DNA from: Nanobdellota archaeon
Lineage (GTDB): Archaea; Aenigmatarchaeota; Aenigmatarchaeia; QMZP01
Reading direction: 5' to 3'
DNA: 17,518 nt
Assembly: GCA_018818465.1 (NCBI GenBank)
Contig: JAHIRU010000063.1
Span: 1 to 17,518 of the forward strand
This document shows, one piece after another, positions 1-5,907 of this stretch. The position numbers and the translations under genes are program-made. Each line of letters opens with the position of its first letter. Position 1 is the first letter of the stretch. The notes beneath the pieces are model-generated. The model saw nothing but the letters and a program-made list of their open reading frames with translations, did no database searches and was not told the origin of the DNA.

Positions 1-29
1 CTTTGCTATATTATTTTTTTGGAAGTGAA

Positions 30-110
30 TATTCAATCAATTTGAATACAGGAACGAAATCCGGTTCGTTCCCGCAGCAGAAAGGTTCTGGTTATACCTC
101 TTCTGCTGTG
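30..110. other. Three consecutive stem-loops (structured RNA or 3' end of an RNA gene)
   Basis: Three inverted repeats follow one another with gaps of two nucleotides. The first pairs TATTCAA (30-36) with TTGAATA (42-48). The second pairs GGAACGAA (51-58) with TTCGTTCC (65-72). The third pairs CAGCAGAAAGGT (75-86) with ACCT plus TTCTGCTG (96-108) around one bulged C. Read on the + strand, the third stem can be extended by G74-U109 (wobble) and C73-G110. On the - strand the wobble becomes an A-C mismatch, which mildly favours + strand RNA. There is no convincing open reading frame. It could be the 3' part of a structured RNA beginning before the window, or a terminator/processing region of an upstream gene. 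The family is not recognised. Confidence 0.4.
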
Positions 111-140
111 CTGTACATGTCTAATTATAGGGATACAAAT

Positions 141-150
141 AATAATTTAA
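141..150 (+). promoter_or_regulatory. TATA-like box of the 137-aa gene
   Basis: The AT-rich element AATAATTTAA is centred about 27 nt before the ATG at 173. With usual archaeal TBP spacing, transcription would start on or next to that ATG, giving a leaderless mRNA. This supports 173 as the start codon rather than the in-frame ATG at 158. Confidence 0.4.
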
Positions 151-172
151 TCTTTCGATGCAAAAAGAGAGT

Positions 173-583
173 ATGGAGACAAAGCTTGTAAAAATTGTCG
201 GGAATTTTGCTACACTTGATCATGATGGAAATATAAAAGATCTCTATGCAGGAAAGGATATGAAAGGTCTTGATATGTTTTGTGAAAACATTAGCGGCAC
301 AGAGATAGACGGTGTTAGGTTTGATGTTAGTCTTGATGATTCTGATGCTCTAATCACTATGACAGGAGAGGATCTCAGTGATCAGATATATCCTAATTTT
401 CCTAAGAAATCTGGTGGTCCGCTGATGCAAATCAAACCAAAGGATCCTGATGGAAAGCGCACAGCGCTTGTTTTGAACAAGTTCATCATGCGTATCACAA
501 AGATGTTGGAGAAAGAGCCTTTCAACAAGAAGAGACGTTTTAAAGCGAGCACTATTCTGTTGAGGGAAGTTTTGGAAGAATAG
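173..583 (+). CDS. Unrecognised 136-137 aa soluble protein upstream of psmA
   Basis: I do not recognise this protein. It is hydrophilic, with no signal peptide, membrane segment or cysteine motif. The N-terminal half (beginning METKLVKIVG) looks like alternating strands. The C-terminal third is basic and probably helical, with a KKRR patch near residue 118. The ATG at 158 would add five residues; 173 is preferred because it lies one TATA-to-start distance from the AT-rich box at 141-150. The stop is 57 bp before psmA, and a separate TATA box lies between them, so the two need not form one transcript. In many archaea RNase P proteins Pop5 and Rpp30 sit just upstream of psmA, but this sequence does not resemble either by eye. 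Confidence 0.65.
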   Translation: METKLVKIVGNFATLDHDGNIKDLYAGKDMKGLDMFCENISGTEIDGVRFDVSLDDSDALITMTGEDLSDQIYPNFPKKSGGPLMQIKPKDPDGKRTALVLNKFIMRITKMLEKEPFNKKRRFKASTILLREVLEE

Positions 584-590
584 CTAAGAC

Positions 591-598
591 TTTTATAT
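591..598 (+). promoter_or_regulatory. TATA box of the psmA/exosome block
   Basis: TTTTATAT lies about 47 nt before the psmA ATG. Transcription is expected near 620, leaving a roughly 20-nt leader that carries the Shine-Dalgarno AGGTGAT at 629-635. Confidence 0.5.
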
Positions 599-640
599 CA
601 CCAATACAAATTAATTTTATTGAATTTTAGGTGATTTTAT

Positions 641-1351
641 ATGAACGGTGCTCAAGGCGGACAACCGCCAAATTATATGGCTTATGATAGAACTATTGTA
701 GTATTTTCTCCGGATGGGAGATTGCTTCAGGTCGAGTACGCTCGACAGATGGTCAAAAACGGCAGCACATCTATTGGCATTAAGGTAAATGACGGAGTGT
801 TGCTGGGGACTGTTAAAATACAAATGCCTTTGGCAGTAGCAGAATCTTATAAGAAATTATACGAAGTTGATGAACACATTGCTCTTGTGTGTTCAGGATC
901 TCTTGCAGACACCAGAGATCTGGTTTCATTAGGAAGAGTCAAGTCGCAGATAAATAGAGTAACGTATAGTGAACCTATATCAGTACATTCTTTAACAACG
1001 CATATTTGTGATAGAAAGCATATGGTTACCCAATACGCTGGTGTAAGGCCTTACGGTGTAGGACTTCTTATAGGAGGAGTAGATGAATCAGGTGCAAGAT
1101 TATTTGAGACAGAGCCTTCTGGAACGATGATAGAGTGGAAGGCGCAAGCAATTGGCAGAGGAGCAGATAAAGCAAAGAAAATTCTGAATAAAGAATACAA
1201 GGATAACATGGATACAAAATCCGGAATAAAGTTACTTCTGAAGGCAATAAAAAACAGTGAAAAGAGCATAGATGATGACGCCATCGAAATGCTATTAGTA
1301 AAGAAGAATGGCGTGAAGAAGGTATCAGCACAAGACTTGAAAAAGAAATAA
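641..1351 (+). CDS. psmA: 20S proteasome alpha subunit
   Basis: This is the structural subunit forming the outer rings of the archaeal 20S proteasome. Its gate controls substrate entry, and ATPases such as PAN or Cdc48 dock on it. The family signature is clear: YDR at residues 15-17 followed by a strand and SPDGRLLQVEYA (about 23-34), then RPYGVGLLIGGVDE near 137-150 and a hydrophilic lysine-rich C-terminus. The 236-aa length is normal. The N-terminal extension before YDR forms the gating segment and has an unusual glutamine/glycine/proline composition (NGAQGGQPP). The start is set by AGGTGAT five nt before the ATG. The catalytic partner psmB lies in this window on the other strand, at 7837-8469. 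SBDS follows after 53 bp, the usual order in the archaeal exosome superoperon. Confidence 0.97.
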   Translation: MNGAQGGQPPNYMAYDRTIVVFSPDGRLLQVEYARQMVKNGSTSIGIKVNDGVLLGTVKIQMPLAVAESYKKLYEVDEHIALVCSGSLADTRDLVSLGRVKSQINRVTYSEPISVHSLTTHICDRKHMVTQYAGVRPYGVGLLIGGVDESGARLFETEPSGTMIEWKAQAIGRGADKAKKILNKEYKDNMDTKSGIKLLLKAIKNSEKSIDDDAIEMLLVKKNGVKKVSAQDLKKK

Positions 1352-1404
1352 GCGTATACCAGTTAACTATGCATATAGTATAATCTATATACTAGAGTGA
1401 TATT

Positions 1405-2100
1405 ATGGTTTCACTTGAAGACGCTGTTATAGCAAGATTGATTAGAGATAAAATACAGTTTGAAATTCTTGTTGATCCTGAAAAGGCGCTGGAGTTCAAA
1501 AGGGGATCCAATATTGCTATAGAAAACATTCTAGCTGTTTCTGAAATATTCAAAGATTCAAAAAGGGGTGAGAGATCATCTGAGGAGGATCTAAACAAAG
1601 CATTCAACACAACTGATATATTCAAAATAGCAACAGCCATACTGAAGCATGGTCAGATACAGGTTACAACAGAGCAGAGAAAAAAAGAGGTTGAAAAGAG
1701 AAAAAAGGAAATAGCTAATATAATATCAAAACAGGCAGTTGACCCTAAAACAAAGCTACCGCATCCTGCGAACAGAATAATGAATGCAATGCAGGAAGCT
1801 CATATAAATGTTGATCCAGACAAATCAGCAACTGACCAAATGGAAAGCGTTATTGAAAAAATACGCTCAATAATACCAATAAGCATAGAGAGAATAGAAA
1901 TAGCGTTGAGAGTTCCTATACAATACGCAGGCAAAGTTAGCTCTGCTATACGTTCAATGGCTTCTGTAAAGAACGAAGAATGGAAATCAGACGTCTGGAT
2001 TGCTGTCATAGAAATTCCAGCTGGAATGCAATCCACTGTTTATGACAAGCTGAATAAACTAACTTCTGGCAATATAGAGGTGAAAGTGCTCTCTAAGTAG
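1405..2100 (+). CDS. Ribosome maturation protein SBDS (SDO1)
   Basis: SBDS works in late maturation of the large ribosomal subunit; in eukaryotes it releases anti-association factor eIF6 together with EFL1. All three domains are present at full length (231 aa). The N-terminal domain (about 1-85) contains DAVIARL and the KRGSNI..ILAVSEIFKDSKRGE pattern. The central helical domain (about 86-160) has the GQIQVTTEQR motif and HPANRI. The C-terminal ferredoxin-like domain (about 161-231) ends the protein. The start has GTGAT at 1397-1401, matching the 5' half of the archaeal Shine-Dalgarno complement. An AT-rich stretch at 1372-1391 could give it an extra promoter inside the superoperon. Confidence 0.95.
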   Translation: MVSLEDAVIARLIRDKIQFEILVDPEKALEFKRGSNIAIENILAVSEIFKDSKRGERSSEEDLNKAFNTTDIFKIATAILKHGQIQVTTEQRKKEVEKRKKEIANIISKQAVDPKTKLPHPANRIMNAMQEAHINVDPDKSATDQMESVIEKIRSIIPISIERIEIALRVPIQYAGKVSSAIRSMASVKNEEWKSDVWIAVIEIPAGMQSTVYDKLNKLTSGNIEVKVLSK

Positions 2101-2112
2101 CGGTTTTGGAAT

Positions 2113-2135
2113 TAAACCCTTTTTAAAAGGGTTTA
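2113..2135. other. Perfect 11-bp palindrome between SBDS and rrp4
   Basis: TAAACCCTTTT and AAAAGGGTTTA are separated by a single T. It lies 12 bp after the SBDS stop and is followed directly by TTTATAAG (about 2136-2143), which is correctly placed to be a TATA box for rrp4. As RNA it would be a hairpin. As DNA it is a symmetrical site touching the core promoter. Either a termination/processing hairpin for SBDS or an operator for rrp4 fits. Confidence 0.5.
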
Positions 2136-2191
2136 TTTTATAAGCACTGAAGTGAAATAAAATGGATTAGAAAAAGAAAAGAGGAGATAAC

Positions 2192-2908
2192 ATGACAGAA
2201 AATGTATTAAAAACCGACAACTCACAGACTAAGATGTTAAAAAATGACAAGGATTTCGTAGTCCCAGGCGACGAAATAGTAAAGTCAATGGAATACCTGC
2301 CTGGCAGAAACTGTTTCAGGGAAGGAGATTCATTAATATCAAAGAGACTGGGATTAGTTAATATAAATAATAGAGTAATATCTGTAATACCTCTTTCTGG
2401 TGTGTATTTACCAAAAGTAGGTGATATGGTTATCGGTGAAGTTAAAGATGTTCAGTCAAATGGCTGGATTATTAATATGCATGCGCCTTACATGGCTTTC
2501 TTGCCGTTGTCAGGCATAAAAGAATTTGTAGATACGAGCAAAACAAGCCTGTCAAAAATATTCGGTGTAGGAGATTTTTTATACGCAAAAATTTCTGGTG
2601 CAAGTGGAGATTCTTTACAGGTATCAATGCAAGACAACATGTGTAGAAAATTCAGGAGCGGACAGATAGTTAAGATAATTTCTGTCAAGGTTCCAAGAGT
2701 TATTGGAAAACAGGGTTCAATGATAAATCTTATCAAGGACAAAACAGGCTGCAGAATAAACGTCGGTCAAAACGGTTTCATATGGATAGAAGGTGAAAAA
2801 GAAGAACTAGCAAAGAATGCTATAAAATTAGTTGAACAGGAATCCCACACAGATGGTTTAACAGACAAAATTTCTGCCCTGCTTGAAAACAAAGGAGGAA
2901 AAAAGTGA
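2192..2908 (+). CDS. rrp4: Exosome complex RNA-binding protein Rrp4
   Basis: Rrp4 is one of the cap subunits (with Csl4) on the Rrp41/Rrp42 hexamer of the archaeal exosome, guiding RNA into the phosphorolytic chamber. An N-terminal domain contains DFVVPGDEIV and LGLVNINNRVISV. An S1 domain follows (about 73-148, VGDMVIGEVKDVQSNGW). A KH domain has the loop GKQG at 172-175. The length (238 aa) is normal. The start has a strong GAGGAGA Shine-Dalgarno at 2181-2187. About 20 polar residues precede the conserved N-terminal domain, a little longer than usual; an internal ATG at 2234 is possible but has no equivalent ribosome site. The stop lies 4 bp before the rrp41 ATG. Confidence 0.95.
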   Translation: MTENVLKTDNSQTKMLKNDKDFVVPGDEIVKSMEYLPGRNCFREGDSLISKRLGLVNINNRVISVIPLSGVYLPKVGDMVIGEVKDVQSNGWIINMHAPYMAFLPLSGIKEFVDTSKTSLSKIFGVGDFLYAKISGASGDSLQVSMQDNMCRKFRSGQIVKIISVKVPRVIGKQGSMINLIKDKTGCRINVGQNGFIWIEGEKEELAKNAIKLVEQESHTDGLTDKISALLENKGGKK

Positions 2909-2912
2909 TATT

Positions 2913-3596
2913 ATGGTTAAAAGAGAAGACGGAAGAAAACCTGATGAAATGAGACCAATAGAAATAAAGGCAGGCGTTATAAAAAATGCAGATGGTTCTG
3001 CTATGGTAAAGTTTGGTAAAACAATTGCTATAGCTGCTGTTTACGGTCCAAGAGCTATGCATCCTAGACGTATGCAGGAACCTGATCGTACTGTTTTAAG
3101 ATGCAGATACTCTATGGTTCCTTTCTCAACAACTGATAGATGCAGGCCAGGACCATCTAGAAGAAGTACTGAAATATCAAAGGTTACACGTGAAGCACTA
3201 GAACCAGCCCTGTTCTTAGATGAAATTCCAAAAACTGTTATAGATGTTTTCATAGACGTAATAGCAGCAGATGCAGGCACAAGAACAACCGGCATCAATG
3301 CAGCGAGTGTCGCACTTGCAGACGCTGGAATACCTATGAGAGATCTTGTTGCATCTGTAGCTGCAGGCAAGATAGGAAAGGAAGTAATGGTAGATCTGGC
3401 AGGAAAGGAAGAGGAAGAGACATCATGCGATGTTCCTATAGCCTACATGCCAAGGAGCAAGCAGGTAACTTTGCTTCAAATGGATGGCGACATACCTGTT
3501 AAGGACTTCAATGATGTTTTAAAAATGGCAACAAAGTCTTGCGAACAGATATACAAAAAGCAAAAAGAGGCTTTGGGTGAGAGGTGGATCAAATGA
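2913..3596 (+). CDS. rrp41: Exosome complex exonuclease subunit Rrp41
   Basis: Rrp41 is the catalytic RNase PH-type subunit that degrades RNA 3' to 5' by phosphorolysis. The sequence starts REDGRKPDEMRP, the usual Rrp41 opening. It carries the basic substrate-binding stretch RPGPSRRSTEISK (78-90), the phosphate-binding loop GTRTTG (122-127) and the catalytic aspartate in SCDVPIAYMP (D173). The length from this start is 227 aa. A TTG at 2883 would add ten residues overlapping rrp4, but GGAGG (2894-2898) and GTGAT (2905-2909) both point to the ATG at 2913. The neighbouring rrp42 overlaps the stop by an ATGA junction, suggesting translational coupling of two subunits needed in equal amounts. Confidence 0.96.
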   Translation: MVKREDGRKPDEMRPIEIKAGVIKNADGSAMVKFGKTIAIAAVYGPRAMHPRRMQEPDRTVLRCRYSMVPFSTTDRCRPGPSRRSTEISKVTREALEPALFLDEIPKTVIDVFIDVIAADAGTRTTGINAASVALADAGIPMRDLVASVAAGKIGKEVMVDLAGKEEEETSCDVPIAYMPRSKQVTLLQMDGDIPVKDFNDVLKMATKSCEQIYKKQKEALGERWIK

Positions 3597-4357
3597 ATAT
3601 TCAAGAACAATTCATAAAAGATCTTGCCTCAAAAGGCAATAGAAACGATGGAAGAAAAGAGAAGGATTATAGAGAAATAATCATAGAAAAAGATGTAATA
3701 CCAAAAGCAGAAGGATCTGCCAGAGTTAAATTTGGAGACAGCGAAGTTATAGTTGGCGTAAAAATGGGCGTAGGTGCACCATTCGGAGACAAGCCTGATT
3801 CAGGCGTAATGATGATTGGAGCAGAGCTGTCACCTATCGCGTCACCTGATTTTGAAACAGGTCCTCCAAGAGAAGATTCAATAGAACTTGCTCGCGTGGT
3901 TGACAGAGGCATAAGAGAATCAAAGATGATAGATCTTGAAAAACTCTGCATAGAAAAAGGTGAAAAAGTTTGGATGGTTTTCATAGACATTCAAATAATA
4001 AATCATGACGGAAACCTTATAGATGTTGCAGCTCTTGCAGCTGTAACAGCTCTACACAACAGTAAGATGCCTACATATGAGAAAGATGTAGTAAATTATG
4101 AAAAGAAAACCAAAAAATTGCCAGTTAGATTCAAGCCTATAACAATAACTGTCGCTAAAATATCAGGCAAGTTTTTTGTTGATACAACTCTTGAAGAAGA
4201 GAATGCAATGGATTCAAGAGTGAGTGTTGCTATAAAAGACGATGGAAACATATGCGCTGTACAAAAGGGTGGCGATTCTCTTACAGAAAGTGAGATACAC
4301 CAGATCTTTGATTTGGCATCAGAAAAGGCTAAAGAGCTGAGAAAACTGATAAATTAA
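3593..4357 (+). CDS. rrp42: Exosome complex component Rrp42
   Basis: Rrp42 is the non-catalytic RNase PH-fold partner that forms the hexameric ring with Rrp41. Typical features are RNDGRKEKDYREI near the N-terminus, GPPREDSIELARVVDRGIRES in the middle, and the VFIDIQIINHDGNLIDVAALAAV strand-helix unit. It has no catalytic aspartate in the Rrp41 position, as expected. The ATG at 3593 overlaps the rrp41 TGA and sits six nt after GAGGTG. A GTG at 3584 would add three residues but lies inside that ribosome site, so it is less likely. The predicted length is 254 aa. Confidence 0.95.
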   Translation: MNIQEQFIKDLASKGNRNDGRKEKDYREIIIEKDVIPKAEGSARVKFGDSEVIVGVKMGVGAPFGDKPDSGVMMIGAELSPIASPDFETGPPREDSIELARVVDRGIRESKMIDLEKLCIEKGEKVWMVFIDIQIINHDGNLIDVAALAAVTALHNSKMPTYEKDVVNYEKKTKKLPVRFKPITITVAKISGKFFVDTTLEEENAMDSRVSVAIKDDGNICAVQKGGDSLTESEIHQIFDLASEKAKELRKLIN

Positions 4358-4383
4358 TAAGCTTTACGAGAAATAAAGATTTT

Positions 4384-4602
4384 ATGGCCAGGAAAACAAA
4401 GAAAGTTGGTTCAGCAGGGAGATTTGGCATACGCTACGGTAGAAAAATCAGGCAAAGAGTGATAAAAGTAGAGAAAGTACTAAAAGCAAAGCATAAATGC
4501 CCAGAATGCATGAAGCCTGGCCTGAAAAGAGAAAACGCAGGCGTATGGGTCTGCAAAAAATGCGGATTAAAGTTTGCAGGCAAGGCTTATAAGCCTAAAT
4601 GA
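4384..4602 (+). CDS. Large subunit ribosomal protein L37Ae (eL43)
   Basis: This 72-aa zinc-ribbon protein of the 50S subunit opens ARKTKKVGSAGRFG.RYG, the family signature. It has two zinc knuckles, CPEC (C39, C42) and CKKC (C57, C60). It is very basic. It lies 26 bp after rrp42, its standard position in the exosome superoperon. No strong Shine-Dalgarno is seen; GAGA at about 4370 is the only candidate, so it probably depends on the polycistronic message. Confidence 0.95.
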   Translation: MARKTKKVGSAGRFGIRYGRKIRQRVIKVEKVLKAKHKCPECMKPGLKRENAGVWVCKKCGLKFAGKAYKPK

Positions 4603-4641
4603 GTATAAATATATTTACAGATGGACAAGCAGGTGAATGAT

Positions 4642-4779
4642 ATGTACAAATGTCAGAGTTGCACTAAAGATGTTAAAATAGAGTTTTCAACTAATCAGAA
4701 GATTCAGTGTCCTTTCTGTGGCTTCAGAATAATTAGAAAAACAAGACCACCTATTATAAAAAAGGTTTTAGCAAGATAA
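4642..4779 (+). CDS. rpo12: DNA-directed RNA polymerase subunit Rpo12 (RpoP)
   Basis: This 45-aa gene encodes the small zinc-binding subunit of archaeal RNA polymerase (homologue of eukaryotic Rpb12). It begins MYKCQSC and contains a second knuckle CPFC. It ends RPPIIKKVLAR, the diagnostic C-terminal tail that packs on the polymerase core. Residues 28-35 (GFRIIRKT) match the usual G.RII.K pattern. The start is set by AGGTGA at 4631-4636; an in-frame ATG at 4621 lies upstream of this site and would add seven non-conserved residues. A TATA-like GTATAAATATAT at about 4603-4614 could supply an additional promoter. In many archaea Pcc1 of the KEOPS complex follows; here the next gene is prefoldin beta. 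Confidence 0.95.
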   Translation: MYKCQSCTKDVKIEFSTNQKIQCPFCGFRIIRKTRPPIIKKVLAR

Positions 4780-4830
4780 CTATAGTGCTAAATGTTATAG
4801 CTTGAGCAATATGCTTATGGAGATGTTAAT

Positions 4831-5157
4831 ATGTCTACGCAAGAAGAATTGTTAAGTCAGGCACAACCGCTTCAACAACAGTTACAGTCCTTATTATTCC
4901 AAAAAGAGACACTAAGCATGCAATCAATTGAGATAAAAAAAGCTGTTGAAGAACTGGATAAAACAAAGGAAACAACTGTTTATAAAATTACTGGTCCAAT
5001 ATTAGTAAAAGCAATCAAGAAGGATATAAAAAAGGATCTTGATGAAAAAGAAGAAGCAATAAGCCTGAGAATTAAGAAAATAGAAAAAACTGAGATGCAG
5101 TTAAAAGATAAATTGAACAGCATAAGAGAGAAGCTGACCCAAAAAATTGGTGGATAA
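4831..5157 (+). CDS. pfdB: Prefoldin subunit beta
   Basis: Prefoldin is the jellyfish-shaped hexameric chaperone (two alpha, four beta) that hands unfolded proteins to the thermosome. The sequence has two long coiled-coil helices (about 3-48 and 66-104). They flank the short beta-hairpin segment TTVYKITGPILVKA (about 48-61), the strongest family marker. The 108-aa length is slightly short but normal for archaeal beta subunits. The start is preceded by GGAGATG. It sits in the conserved position after rpo12, with 51 bp between them. Confidence 0.95.
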   Translation: MSTQEELLSQAQPLQQQLQSLLFQKETLSMQSIEIKKAVEELDKTKETTVYKITGPILVKAIKKDIKKDLDEKEEAISLRIKKIEKTEMQLKDKLNSIREKLTQKIGG

Positions 5158-5181
5158 AACTGTTCAAGGATTGGTGGTTAA

Positions 5182-5430
5182 ATGCCTTGCAAAGAGGTCA
5201 TTATATTGTTAAAAGAGATAACAGATGACAAAGGAGTCCCAAGGAACATAAAAGAAATGATAGGAGAATCTATCAGCAAATTGGGATGCGATAAATCAGA
5301 CAATGAAAAAGTTTCCTGCGCTGTTTCTATTCTAGACGAGGCATCAAGTGATCCAAACGTCTCAATGTACACAAGAACACAAATATGGAATATTGTATCC
5401 ATCCTAGAATCCATAAAAGACGAAAACTAA
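5182..5430 (+). CDS. UPF0147 family protein
   Basis: This small all-helical protein of unknown function is found across archaea, often directly behind prefoldin beta as here. The 82-aa sequence shows the family pattern: a first helix pair VIILLKEITDDKGVPRN, then AVSILDEASSDPN, then YTRTQIWNIVSILE. The start follows GGTGG (5174-5178) by three nt, and the gap from pfdB is 24 bp, so co-transcription is likely. Two cysteine residues (around 3 and 36) and CAVS do not form a metal motif. No biochemical role can be read from the sequence. Confidence 0.9.
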   Translation: MPCKEVIILLKEITDDKGVPRNIKEMIGESISKLGCDKSDNEKVSCAVSILDEASSDPNVSMYTRTQIWNIVSILESIKDEN

Positions 5431-5466
5431 AAAAAGGAACCACTTAGGTTTTTAAATCTTACTCCC

Positions 5467-5476
5467 TTATTTAAAT
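5467..5476 (+). promoter_or_regulatory. TATA box of sepF
   Basis: TTATTTAAAT lies 40-49 nt before the sepF ATG, predicting a start near 5497 and a short leader with GGAGGG at 5505-5510. A second TTTTTAAAT occurs at about 5449-5457. Either can serve sepF, so it need not be read from the upstream operon. Confidence 0.45.
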
Positions 5477-5515
5477 CAGGCAACATTTAATGATTTCTAA
5501 AAACGGAGGGATATT

Positions 5516-5893
5516 ATGGTCTTTGAGAAATTGCGAGGAATGGCGCGCGAAGAAAATTATGAAAACGACAATGGCGATTATGTTGAAGTTGGAGTAACAG
5601 ACACTCTTGCAACACCTTCTCGAATGATGAGAGATGTTAGTTTGGGAAAGATTGGCATAAAGATCGACAAGCTCACTGATTTTGGTGACACGGAAAGAAT
5701 ACTAAGAAATGTCCGTGACGGCAAGCTTATTTTTTTGAAAATAAAAACACTGAGAGAAAAGGACATGGGTGAACTAAAGCGTGCTGTTGAACGCCTAAGA
5801 AAAACAGTTATTGCAGGCAATGGTGATATCGCAGGCGTAGAACAAGACTGGCTAATCTTAACGCCAGAAGCAATGGTTATCCATAGGGATTAA
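5516..5893 (+). CDS. sepF: Archaeal SepF, FtsZ membrane anchor
   Basis: SepF tethers FtsZ to the membrane in archaea lacking FtsA and is essential for division where tested. The protein (125 aa) begins with a short amphipathic helix (VFEKLRGMA), the presumed membrane-targeting sequence. An acidic linker rich in E, N and D follows (about 11-25). The C-terminal domain of the DUF552 fold spans about 35-125 and includes GKLIFLKIKTLREKD and the family-typical GDIAGVEQDWLILTP. The start has GGAGGG at good spacing. It has its own promoter-like sequence, and its stop is part of a hairpin between it and the convergent aCPSF1 gene. Confidence 0.92.
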   Translation: MVFEKLRGMAREENYENDNGDYVEVGVTDTLATPSRMMRDVSLGKIGIKIDKLTDFGDTERILRNVRDGKLIFLKIKTLREKDMGELKRAVERLRKTVIAGNGDIAGVEQDWLILTPEAMVIHRD

Positions 5894-5901
5894 AATCCCT
5901 A
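5884..5901. terminator. Hairpin between convergent sepF and aCPSF1 genes
   Basis: TAGGGATT (5884-5891) and AATCCCTA (5894-5901) form a perfect 8-bp stem that includes the sepF stop codon. On the + strand it is followed by AAAACTTTTATTT, moderately T-rich. The aCPSF1 stop is seven bp further on. It is symmetric, so it could mark the 3' ends of both messages. Confidence 0.45.
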
Positions 5902-5907
5902 AAACTT

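Noticed and set aside
3..191. 62-codon open frame on the + strand
   Set aside because: It covers three perfect hairpins, lacks a ribosome site and overlaps the start of the next gene; composition does not look like protein.
4621..4779. Longer Rpo12 starting at ATG 4621
   Set aside because: The additional residues are not typical for Rpo12 and the AGGTGA ribosome site lies between the two ATGs.
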